64,000 nucleotides of DNA, taken from positions 1 to 64,000 of the forward strand of contig JAHOYT010000018.1 in NCBI GenBank assembly GCA_019038645.1, given 5' to 3'. This DNA comes from Bacteroidales bacterium. Lineage in GTDB: Bacteria > Bacteroidota > Bacteroidia > Bacteroidales > UBA12077. The notes beneath the pieces are model-generated. The model searched no databases and was not told the DNA's origin. It saw only the letters and a program-made list of their open reading frames with translations. Positions 9,443 through 17,441 of the stretch are shown here, piece by piece (positions within the stretch are counted from its first letter, which is position 1; every line of letters begins with the position of its first letter). A program made the position numbers and the translations under genes.

Positions 9443-9760
9443 ATGAATGACATTTTTATCGCTTTAATAATTGGTATAATTGCCGGAGTAATTGATGTTA
9501 TTCCAATGCTTATTCAAAAACTCAATAGATTTGCAAACTTGGCTGCTTTTACCCATTGGGTTATTTTAGGATTAATAATTCCATTTGTTAGCTGGAATAT
9601 TGACCCTTGGTTAAAAGGCCTGATTATTGGAGAACTTACAGCAATTCCTGTGATATTAATGGTTATACAAAAGGATAGAAAATCTGTTATTCCAATACTC
9701 CTCATGTCAGCACTTTTGGGAATTGGAGTGGCAATTGCCGGAGCAAGGTTTATAGGATAA
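9443..9760 (+). CDS. Small integral membrane protein
   Basis: 105 residues with three or four hydrophobic helices: about 4-24, 35-53, 60-75 and 82-103. The pattern GIIAGVIDVIPMLIQKL followed by a HWVILGLIIPF helix recurs in uncharacterised Bacteroidota membrane proteins. Likely cotranscribed with the radical SAM gene. No function can be assigned. Confidence 0.7.
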   Translation: MNDIFIALIIGIIAGVIDVIPMLIQKLNRFANLAAFTHWVILGLIIPFVSWNIDPWLKGLIIGELTAIPVILMVIQKDRKSVIPILLMSALLGIGVAIAGARFIG

Positions 9761-9775
9761 TTAACATATTAAAAA

Positions 9776-9810
9776 AGTAGGTTCTGGTTATATTCAGAGC
9801 CTACTCATTT
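9776..9810. terminator. Bidirectional terminator
   Basis: GTAGGTTCTG / CAGAGCCTAC pair over 10 bp (one G-U) with an 8-nt loop, in the 62 bp between converging genes. Read on the minus strand the stem is followed by TTTTTT, a good terminator for the gene at 9823-10404; read on the plus strand the tail is a weaker TCATTTTAATTT. Confidence 0.7.
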
Positions 9811-9822
9811 TAATTTAGAAAT

Positions 9823-10404
9823 CTAGTACAAATCTTTTTCAGCTTTAAAATTTTCTAAATTTTCCTTAGCTATTTCCAGAGCTTTCTGGTATTCTTTTAG
9901 TTTAGGATTATATTGTTTAAGTTTTTCTTTCCCTTTTGTATTATTAGATTTCGCCTTTACCAACTTTTTATCTTCAGCGCTTAACCTTTTGTCAATTGAT
10001 TTGATTTCAGTTTTATAGGAAGTATTAAGAGCTTTCAATTCAGTTTCAATTGATTTTGCATCTTCATCATCAGCTTTTTTAAGTTGCTTAACCAGAATTT
10101 TACGTTGCGCATTATTTTCTTTCAAAAAAAGTTTTTCTTCACCGACAATAACCTTTTGTTCATTATTTGATTCCATAGCCATTTCATAACCTTTATTTAT
10201 TAGGCTATCCGCCTGAACAATTTTGATTTTTGTAAGTCTGATTTTTTCTTCAATTCGCGAAACTTTCTCTTCCAGTTTCATCAATTTAAGTTCATCTTTA
10301 CTTAAGTTTTCGGTTGCAGGATCCTGTGCACACAACATATTGCTGGTTAAAAATATAATTAGAAATGCAATTGCCGATAGAAATTTGAATGGATTATTTT
10401 TCAT
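9823..10404 (-). CDS. Secreted coiled-coil protein
   Basis: 193 residues: signal peptide ending at about SNMLCAQ (residues 1-27), then an almost continuous charged alpha-helical coiled coil (KDELKLMKLEEKVSRIEEKI ... YQKALEIAKENLENF). The Cys two residues before the predicted cleavage point could be read as a lipobox (SNMLC), though Gln-Asp after it argues for ordinary signal-peptidase I cleavage. Periplasmic or surface structural role is possible; no family recognised. Single gene. Confidence 0.7.
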   Translation of the reverse strand: MKNNPFKFLSAIAFLIIFLTSNMLCAQDPATENLSKDELKLMKLEEKVSRIEEKIRLTKIKIVQADSLINKGYEMAMESNNEQKVIVGEEKLFLKENNAQRKILVKQLKKADDEDAKSIETELKALNTSYKTEIKSIDKRLSAEDKKLVKAKSNNTKGKEKLKQYNPKLKEYQKALEIAKENLENFKAEKDLY

Positions 10405-10599
10405 AATGTTAAAGATTAAGGTTCACTTAATATTTACTTTATTAAAAATGAAAAGTTACGAAATTGAATGTTATTTGTCAACAGAATTATGTTTTCTGTC
10501 AAATAAATTTAAATTATTTTATATAGAATTCGATAATTAGAATTGTTTTAAATAAAAGATGTAATGCTCAGTTATATTAGGGGTTAGAGCAAAAGTATT

Positions 10600-10615
10600 T
10601 TAGGACATGTTCTAA
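10600..10615. promoter_or_regulatory. Imperfect 16-bp palindrome upstream of the redox operon
   Basis: TTAGGACATGTTCTAA is symmetrical at 14 of 16 positions and lies 80 bp before the first gene of the NuoE/NuoF-like operon. Position and symmetry suit an operator. The binding protein is unknown. The remainder of 10405-10695 shows no ORF or stable hairpin that I can support. Confidence 0.4.
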
Positions 10616-10695
10616 GTGTTGCTATTAATAAATCAAAATTTTAAATTGAGCGATTATTTTGAAACCCATTAATTATAAACTAAGCGTTTTAAGCT

Positions 10696-11214
10696 ATGCG
10701 TGTTAAACGAATACTACAGGAAAAAGAAGCAGCCTTAAAGTCTTCTGTGGATCTGGCTTTAATTGATCCGTTAATAGAAAAATTTAAAAGCAAAAAAGGT
10801 AACCTGATTCCTATTTTACAGGGTACTCAGGATGTTTATGGATACCTGCCGAAAGAATCTTTTGTTAAAATTGCTGAACTAACAGGCTTAAAACTTAGCG
10901 AGATGTACGGTGTTGCTACATTTTACACACAGTTCAGATTAAATCCCGTTGGGAAACATATTGTTAAAGTATGTCATGGTACTGCCTGCCATGTACAAAA
11001 TGCCACTGCTATTTCTGAAGCTGTTGAAGATGCTTTAGGAATTAAAGATGGAGAAACTACTGAAGACAGACTTTTTACTTTAGAGTCTGTAGCTTGTCTT
11101 GGTTGTTGTTCTTTGGCTCCGGTTATGATGATCGGTGATGAGACTTATGCTAAACTTACAGGAAATCAGGCTGTAAAAATTGTGAAAGAAATCAAGATTA
11201 AGGAAAGTAATTAA
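10696..11214 (+). CDS. nuoE: NuoE/HydC-like [2Fe-2S] subunit
   Basis: 172-residue thioredoxin-like [2Fe-2S] protein of the complex I 24-kDa/NuoE/HydC family. The four ligands are present as CHGTAC (C-x4-C) and CLGCC (first and last Cys, C-x3-C), spaced as in the family. It passes electrons to or from the FMN subunit encoded next. First gene of a tight operon (34 bp to the NuoF-like gene, then 52 bp to the 1244-residue fusion). There are no membrane Nuo subunits nearby, which points to a soluble HydABC/Nfn-like complex rather than respiratory complex I. Confidence 0.9.
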   Translation: MRVKRILQEKEAALKSSVDLALIDPLIEKFKSKKGNLIPILQGTQDVYGYLPKESFVKIAELTGLKLSEMYGVATFYTQFRLNPVGKHIVKVCHGTACHVQNATAISEAVEDALGIKDGETTEDRLFTLESVACLGCCSLAPVMMIGDETYAKLTGNQAVKIVKEIKIKESN

Positions 11215-11248
11215 TTTATTCCTACAGGAAAAATAAAAAGAATTTAAC

Positions 11249-13027
11249 ATGGAAAAAACTAAAGTTTTAATAGGACTGGCAAGTTGCGGAATTGCTGCTG
11301 GTGCTAATAAAGTATATGATAAACTCAAAGCTTTACAAGCGGCCGACAATCTGGATATAGAACTTAAGAAAACAGGTTGCATTGGAATGTGCTATCGCGA
11401 ACCATTGGTTGAAGTAATTGATGAAACCGGTTCGTATTTGTATGGCGAAATTAACGAAGAAAAAGCAGTTGAAATATTCGATAAACACCTGAAGCAAAGT
11501 GAACCCGTAAAAGATTATATAGTCAAAAGCGATCTTTTTGAATCAAAGGATGATAATTTTTGGGAAGGACAGGTAAAAATTGCTCTTCGTAATTGTGGTG
11601 TTATCGATCCTGAAAATATTAATGAGTATGAAGAACATAATGGATATAAGGCTATTAAGAATATATTAGAAGGAAAAATTTCTAAAGAGCAGGTTATTCA
11701 AACTGTTTTGGACTCAGGTATTCGTGGCCGTGGTGGTGGTGGATTTCCAACCGGATTGAAATGGAGATTTGCTCAAAAGAATGAAGCTGATACAAAATAC
11801 ATTATTTGTAATGCCGATGAAGGTGACCCGGGAGCTTTTATGGATCGTTCATTATTGGAAGGTGATCCTCACGCAGTTATAGAAGGATTGGTAATTGGTT
11901 CTTATGCAATTGGAGCCAGCGAAGGAGTTATATATTGTCGTGCTGAGTATCCTCTTGCAATTAAACGATTAAATATTGCTATTGGTCAGGCCAGAGAAAA
12001 AGGATACTTAGGAAAAGATATTATGGGAGTTAAAGGATTTAACTTCAATTTATATGTTAAAGAAGGTGCAGGAGCGTTTGTTTGTGGTGAAGAAACTGCA
12101 CTTATGGCTTCAATTGAAGGCGAGCGCGGAATGCCGCGTAAACGTCCGCCATTTCCTGCAGAAGCAGGATTATGGGGCAAACCATCCAATATTAATAATG
12201 TTGAGACATTCGCAAATATTCCATATATCTTATTGAATGGTGCAGAATCGTTTGCAAAATACGGAACAGAAAAAAGTAAGGGAACTAAAGTTTTCGCTTT
12301 AACAGGTAAGATTAATCATGGTGGTTCTGTTGAGGTTCCCATGGGAGTTTCCATAAAAGATATCATCTTTAAATTAGGTGGTGGAATAACCGATGGTAAA
12401 AAATTTAAAGCCGTTCAGCTCGGTGGTCCGTCTGGTGGTTGTATCCCTGAATATCTTGCAGATACAATTGTTGATTACGATTCTGTAAATGCAACCGGAG
12501 CCATTATGGGATCAGGAGGTATGGTTGTAATGGACGAAACAACCTGTATGGTTGATATCGCACGGTTTTTTCTTGATTTTACATGTAAGGAATCATGTGG
12601 AAAATGTACTTTCTGTCGTGTGGGAACAAAGCGTATGTTAGAAATTCTGGAAAGAATTACTCAGGGTGAAGGTAAAGAAGGTGATATTGAAAAACTTGAA
12701 GAATTAGCTTATCAGATTAAAGATAATTCCCTTTGTGGATTGGGACAAACAGCACCAAATCCTGTTTTAACTACCATAAAGTATTTCCGTCATGAATATG
12801 AAGCTCATATAAAGGATAAAAAATGTCCTGCTTTAAATTGTAAAAAACTAATTACTTATACTGTAAATCCTGAAACATGTACAGGTTGTACAGTTTGTGC
12901 AAAAAACTGTCCTACAGATGCAATCGACGGAGCAAGAAAAGAGTTGCATTTTATCCGTCAGGATGCATGTATTCAGTGTGGCATGTGTTTTAGTAAGTGT
13001 AAGTTTGATGCTATTACTTTATCATAA
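11249..13027 (+). CDS. nuoF: NuoF/HydB-like NADH-binding FMN, Fe-S subunit
   Basis: 592 residues, longer than respiratory NuoF and with the HydB layout. An N-terminal thioredoxin-like [2Fe-2S] domain (C13, C44 and C48 visible) comes first. Then come the NADH/FMN-binding core with GRGGGGFPTG and the NADEGDPGAFMDR stretch, the [4Fe-4S] site CGKCTFC with a further Cys, and a C-terminal 2x[4Fe-4S] ferredoxin domain (CTGCTVCAKNCPTDAI; CIQCGMCFSKC). Such subunits of electron-bifurcating hydrogenases and transhydrogenases oxidise or reduce NAD(H) at FMN. The extra ferredoxin clusters give a route for low-potential electrons. Cytoplasmic; partner of the NuoE-like and the fused subunit. Confidence 0.92.
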   Translation: MEKTKVLIGLASCGIAAGANKVYDKLKALQAADNLDIELKKTGCIGMCYREPLVEVIDETGSYLYGEINEEKAVEIFDKHLKQSEPVKDYIVKSDLFESKDDNFWEGQVKIALRNCGVIDPENINEYEEHNGYKAIKNILEGKISKEQVIQTVLDSGIRGRGGGGFPTGLKWRFAQKNEADTKYIICNADEGDPGAFMDRSLLEGDPHAVIEGLVIGSYAIGASEGVIYCRAEYPLAIKRLNIAIGQAREKGYLGKDIMGVKGFNFNLYVKEGAGAFVCGEETALMASIEGERGMPRKRPPFPAEAGLWGKPSNINNVETFANIPYILLNGAESFAKYGTEKSKGTKVFALTGKINHGGSVEVPMGVSIKDIIFKLGGGITDGKKFKAVQLGGPSGGCIPEYLADTIVDYDSVNATGAIMGSGGMVVMDETTCMVDIARFFLDFTCKESCGKCTFCRVGTKRMLEILERITQGEGKEGDIEKLEELAYQIKDNSLCGLGQTAPNPVLTTIKYFRHEYEAHIKDKKCPALNCKKLITYTVNPETCTGCTVCAKNCPTDAIDGARKELHFIRQDACIQCGMCFSKCKFDAITLS

Positions 13028-13079
13028 TTTCAAGCTTTAAATGATAATTTAAAAATCGTTAACCAAATTAGAAAAGAAA

Positions 13080-16000
13080 ATGAGCGATCAACTAAATATA
13101 ATTCTTAACGGAAGAAACGTTAAAGGGAATCCCGGTGAAACTATTCTTCAGCTAGCAAAACGATACGGAATTGAGATTCCAACCTTATGTAACGATCCGC
13201 GTCTAAAGCCTTTCTCATCATGTTTTGTATGTGTTGTTGAAGTTGAAGGGATGAAAGGAATGCAATCATCCTGTTCAACAAAGATTCAGGAAGGAATGAA
13301 AGTAGAAACAGAAAACGGTAAAGTTAAAAAAGCACGTAAAACAGCACTGGATTTATTGGTAAGTAATCACTATGCCGATTGCGAAGCGCCTTGTAAGCAA
13401 ACTTGTCCTGCAGGTGTCGATGTACAAGGTTACATTTCATTAATAGAGAAAGGACTTTACAGTGATGCAATAGGTTTAATAAAAGAAACCAATCCGTTGC
13501 CTGCAATTTGCGGTAGGGTTTGTGTTCGACCTTGTGAAGTTGCTTGTCGTCGTAATCATTTAAACGAAGGTGCTGCTGTAGGTATTGATTATATGAAACG
13601 TTTTGCTGCCGATCAGGATTTACTTTCTGAAACAAGATATATCCCGGAAATAGCACCAACAACCGGAAAAAAAGTGGCAATAATTGGTGCTGGACCAGGT
13701 GGATTATCAACAGCATACTTTTTACAACAAAAAGGACATCAGTGTGATATATTCGAAGCTGCACCAAACCCTGGAGGTTGGTTACGTTATGGTATTCCTG
13801 AGTATCGTTTACCTAATGATATTTTAGATAAAGAGGTAGCGGCTGTAACTGAATTAGGAACAAAAATATTTTATAATAAAAAATTAGGAGATAATCTTAC
13901 TTATAAAGAATTAAAGCAAGATTACGATTCAGTAATCTTGACTATCGGATCGCAGAGGGGAACATTAATTGGTTGTGAAGGCGATGATGCAGAAAATGTT
14001 TATTCCGGGATTGATTTCCTTAGAAATATGGAAATTACGGGTCAGAAATATGACTTTGCCGGAAAAACTGTTGCTGTTGTAGGTGGTGGTAATACAGCTA
14101 TGGATTGCTGTCGTACATCATTGCGTTGTGGTGCCGAAAAAGTTTATGTAATTTATCGTCGTACTGAAAAAGAAATGCCAGCTAATCCAATCGAGATACA
14201 CGAATCAAAGGTTGAAGGTGTTGAATACTTATTTCTTACAAATCCGACAAAAGTAAATAAAGACAAGGATGGGAAGTTAAAATCGATGACTTGCCTTAAA
14301 ATGGAATTAGGCGAGCCTGATGCTTCAGGTCGTCGTCGTCCTGTACCAATTGAAGGCTCTGAATTTGAGATTGAACTGGATTATGCCTTAGCTGCAATTG
14401 GACAAAAAACAGAAGTAAATTTCTTAGATGATATTAATGAACATGCTACCGATGGTAAATTAGAAGTAAATCGTTGGGGCGACATTGATGCTGATAAACA
14501 AACATTACAAACAGGTGAAAAATCAATATTTGCAGCTGGTGATGGTGTGTCCGGCCCTGCTACAATTATTGAGGCAGTAGCTCAGGCTAAAATAGCAAGT
14601 CGAAGCTGTCATCAATATTTAACGGGATTAAAAATAGAACCGGAACCAAAAGAATTTATTAGCCGCAGAGATAATTTTAAAGAATTAACTTCAGATGATT
14701 TCTTAGGGAGATATCAAAACCAAATTCGCGAAGAGATGCCTGTTCTTCCTGCAGACGATCGTGTTAATTTTAAAGAAGTAGAATTAGGTTATGCTGATGA
14801 AATAGTTGCAAAACACGAAGCTGAACGTTGTTTTGAGTGTGGTTGTACAGAATTTCATACTTGTGACCTGAAAAAGTATTCAACACAATACGATGCTGAT
14901 CAGAAGCATTTCGAAGGTGAATTTCATGCACATGAGCTTGATTTTTCACATCCGTTTATTGAGATAGATAATAACAAGTGTATTCTTTGTGCACGTTGTG
15001 TAAGAATTTGTAAGGAAGTGGTTGGAGCAAATGCACTGGGATTGGTAAACCGGGGTTTCGATACTTATGTTGCTCCAGGTATGGGGAATTCACTAACCGA
15101 AACGGACTGTGAGTCATGTGGATTATGTATTTCAACTTGTCCTACAGGTGCGATTACTGAAAATGTTGCTTTTAAACCCGGACCGGTTAAAATGGATATC
15201 GTAAACACTATATGTAATTATTGTTCAGTTGGTTGCGAAGTTGAATATCATCATAAATCTGAGTTTGTCTGGAAAGCAACAGGTAAAGAAGGACAAATTA
15301 ATAAAGATGGAAATATTTGCCGTTATCCTAAATTTGGGTATGGTATTATGAATGATGCTAAGCGACTAACTCAGCCATTACTAAAAGTTGATGGTAATTT
15401 TGAAGTAATAAGCTGGCAAAAAGCTTTTGATATTATTGCGGACGAAATAAAGGGAACAGATCCTGACGAAAATGGATTCTTTGCAGGAGCACGTTTAAGC
15501 AATGAAGAAATGTATATGATTCAAAAACTTGCACGTGTTGGAGTAAAAACCAATAATGTAACAAGTTTCCATTACGATGGTCAGGGAAGATGGTACGGTC
15601 AGAATTCCGAAGTAAATGTTCCGTTCGAGCAAATCCAGGACGCAAGCAGAATCTTTTTATTAGGTTCGGAAGTGAATATGGATAATGCGGTTGTTAGCTT
15701 CATGATTAACAATGCCCGTGAAACTAAAAGTACTCCTGTTGAATTAGTTACAAACAAGGAGTTAAGTGCACTGGAGCATAAAGTAGATAAAACAGTAAAG
15801 GTTAAATCGTATTATCATTTCATAAAAGCAGTTAATTATTATTTAATAGAAAAAGGATTGCATAACGCTCTGTTTATTAAAGATAACTGTAATGGATTTG
15901 ATGAATATAAGAAAGATTTAGTTAAAGAAAACTACGAAGAATTAATTAAGGAATCAGGAGTTTGTTGCAAAGAATCTATTGAAGAATTTGCTGAAAAATA

Positions 16001-16814
16001 CAATAACGAGATAAATGCCATTCTTATTTTTTCTGAAAAAGAAGTTTCTTCAAATGTAAGCCGGGAATTATTTAACTTAGCAATGATAACAGGTAAGTTA
16101 GGAAAAACTGCAAATGGACTTATTTCGCTTAAAGAAAAGAATAACTCACAGGGAATTTTCGATATGGGAATTTCTACAAAAAATGGCGTTGGAAATGTTG
16201 ATCTTGGAAATAAAAAATACATTGAAAAATTAGCAAAACGATGGAATATTTCTGAATTTCCGGATGTAAATGATAAATGCATGAGAGAACAATTAAACGA
16301 TGGTTTAATTAAGAAATTCTATATTTTTGGTGAAGATCCTGTTGGATGTACAACTGATAATGCTAAAGTTCAAAAGTGGTTTGGGGATGCAGAATTTATC
16401 ATGGTTCAGGATTACTTTATGACAGAAACAGCTAAACAAGCGAATCTTATTCTTCCGGCAGTTTTCCCTGTTGAAACATCAGGTAGTTTTACAAATACAC
16501 AAAAAAGTATTCAGATATTTGAGAAACAATTTAATGGTAAAGTTGAAATAGAAAACTATATGCAACTTGTGCAGATATTTAATCAGCTTTCAGAAACTAA
16601 GATTGAATCAGTTGATGATGTCAGAACAGAAATATTTGAATTATTACAGGATATCGACAAGAAAGAAAACCACGAATTCATTTATACTGAAAAGGATAAT
16701 TTGAATAAACTCTTTAAACATGGCTGCGACTTTGTTGTTAAATACTTTGATGAACATTTTAAGGAGTCATTTGAAATGAATCAGGTAAAAACTAAAGATG
16801 CTATTGAAAAGTAA
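13080..16814 (+). CDS. Fused NuoG-like / GltD(NfnB)-like NADP(H), FAD and Fe-S subunit
   Basis: 1244 residues in one frame. Order: [2Fe-2S] ferredoxin (C37, C48, C51, C65); cysteine-rich dihydropyrimidine-dehydrogenase/GltD-type cluster region (about 101-156); FAD site VAIIGAGPGGLS (about 199-210); NAD(P) site VAVVGGGNTAMDC (about 340-352); two [4Fe-4S] motifs (CILCARCVRIC near 634, CESCGLCISTC near 675); another [4Fe-4S] site (CNYCSVGC near 710); then a shortened molybdopterin-oxidoreductase domain to the end. At the place where formate dehydrogenases carry the catalytic Cys/Sec it reads NNVTSFHYDGQGRWY, with no Cys, and the C-terminal molybdopterin-binding domain is missing. The domain is therefore probably structural, as in NuoG. 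With the NuoE/F-like genes this suggests an NAD(H)/NADP(H)/ferredoxin transhydrogenase. Annotation pipelines may call it formate dehydrogenase. Confidence 0.85.
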   Translation: MSDQLNIILNGRNVKGNPGETILQLAKRYGIEIPTLCNDPRLKPFSSCFVCVVEVEGMKGMQSSCSTKIQEGMKVETENGKVKKARKTALDLLVSNHYADCEAPCKQTCPAGVDVQGYISLIEKGLYSDAIGLIKETNPLPAICGRVCVRPCEVACRRNHLNEGAAVGIDYMKRFAADQDLLSETRYIPEIAPTTGKKVAIIGAGPGGLSTAYFLQQKGHQCDIFEAAPNPGGWLRYGIPEYRLPNDILDKEVAAVTELGTKIFYNKKLGDNLTYKELKQDYDSVILTIGSQRGTLIGCEGDDAENVYSGIDFLRNMEITGQKYDFAGKTVAVVGGGNTAMDCCRTSLRCGAEKVYVIYRRTEKEMPANPIEIHESKVEGVEYLFLTNPTKVNKDKDGKLKSMTCLKMELGEPDASGRRRPVPIEGSEFEIELDYALAAIGQKTEVNFLDDINEHATDGKLEVNRWGDIDADKQTLQTGEKSIFAAGDGVSGPATIIEAVAQAKIASRSCHQYLTGLKIEPEPKEFISRRDNFKELTSDDFLGRYQNQIREEMPVLPADDRVNFKEVELGYADEIVAKHEAERCFECGCTEFHTCDLKKYSTQYDADQKHFEGEFHAHELDFSHPFIEIDNNKCILCARCVRICKEVVGANALGLVNRGFDTYVAPGMGNSLTETDCESCGLCISTCPTGAITENVAFKPGPVKMDIVNTICNYCSVGCEVEYHHKSEFVWKATGKEGQINKDGNICRYPKFGYGIMNDAKRLTQPLLKVDGNFEVISWQKAFDIIADEIKGTDPDENGFFAGARLSNEEMYMIQKLARVGVKTNNVTSFHYDGQGRWYGQNSEVNVPFEQIQDASRIFLLGSEVNMDNAVVSFMINNARETKSTPVELVTNKELSALEHKVDKTVKVKSYYHFIKAVNYYLIEKGLHNALFIKDNCNGFDEYKKDLVKENYEELIKESGVCCKESIEEFAEKYNNEINAILIFSEKEVSSNVSRELFNLAMITGKLGKTANGLISLKEKNNSQGIFDMGISTKNGVGNVDLGNKKYIEKLAKRWNISEFPDVNDKCMREQLNDGLIKKFYIFGEDPVGCTTDNAKVQKWFGDAEFIMVQDYFMTETAKQANLILPAVFPVETSGSFTNTQKSIQIFEKQFNGKVEIENYMQLVQIFNQLSETKIESVDDVRTEIFELLQDIDKKENHEFIYTEKDNLNKLFKHGCDFVVKYFDEHFKESFEMNQVKTKDAIEK

Positions 16815-16842
16815 TAATGTTATAAGATAAAAATATATCAAT

Positions 16843-17298
16843 ATGAATGAATTTAAATCGATTGATGATGTTCTTGATTTTGCCATAAGTGCAGAACAGG
16901 AAGCTGTTGATTTTTATAATCAATTAGCTGAAAATTCAAAAACTGAAGATATGCGTTTTGTGTTTGCTTCATTTGCCCAGGAAGAAATTAATCACAAAGC
17001 ACGATTAACTCAGATTAAACAAGAAGGTTCGTTTAAAGTTGAACCAAAGGAAATTCAGGATCTGAAAATAAGTGATTATATTGCTGATGTACAGATCACT
17101 CCGAATATGAGCTATCAGGAAGCACTGATAGTTGCAATGGGTAAAGAGAAAGCAGCTTTTAAGCTTTATTACGATTTAGCTAAACGTGCCGAAAATGAAG
17201 GAATGAGAGATGTGTTTATATCCTTGGCTCAGGAAGAATCCAAGCATAAGTTAAGATTCGAAATAGAGTATGACGAATACGTACTAAGAGAAAATTAG
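16843..17298 (+). CDS. Rubrerythrin-like ferritin-family protein
   Basis: 151-residue four-helix diiron protein lacking the C-terminal rubredoxin domain. The two helix-pair motifs are visible: EQEAVDFY with QEEINHK in the first half and KEKAAFKLYYDL with QEESKHK in the second, giving the Glu and ExxH iron ligands. Homologues reduce peroxide or store iron in anaerobes. It starts 28 bp after the fused redox subunit and ends the operon, so it may take electrons from that complex or protect it. That coupling is inference from position. Confidence 0.85.
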   Translation: MNEFKSIDDVLDFAISAEQEAVDFYNQLAENSKTEDMRFVFASFAQEEINHKARLTQIKQEGSFKVEPKEIQDLKISDYIADVQITPNMSYQEALIVAMGKEKAAFKLYYDLAKRAENEGMRDVFISLAQEESKHKLRFEIEYDEYVLREN

Positions 17299-17337
17299 AA
17301 CTTTAAGTAATGCTTTTTCAGCAATTTAATTTTGAAG

Positions 17338-17369
17338 TTTTTTTTATTGACTGACTTCATGTAATTTTG
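17338..17369 (+). promoter_or_regulatory. Candidate Bacteroidota promoter for the LysM gene
   Basis: TAATTTTG matches the -7 consensus TAnnTTTG exactly, with TTTT (consensus TTTG) 20 bp upstream. It would give a leader of about 65 nt before the GTG start at 17442. Confidence 0.35.
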
Positions 17370-17441
17370 TGAATGATATTTTATTTATAACACAATTTTT
17401 ATCTTTTATATAGGTTAATTAACTAGAAAATAAGTTTATAA

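Noticed and set aside
10696-13027. Respiratory complex I (nuo) operon
   Set aside because: No NuoA, H or J-N membrane subunits follow, and the NuoF-like protein has the longer HydB-type layout with additional ferredoxin clusters.
13324-13767. 147-codon antisense ORF under the 1244-residue redox gene
   Set aside because: Shadow of a well-supported gene, with no domain pattern; likewise the minus-strand ORFs at 62672-63175 and 63185-63616 lie under the acetyltransferase and epimerase genes.
13080-16814. Formate dehydrogenase or [FeFe] hydrogenase subunit
   Set aside because: The catalytic Cys/Sec region has no Cys, the molybdopterin-binding C-terminus is missing, and no H-cluster motifs are present.
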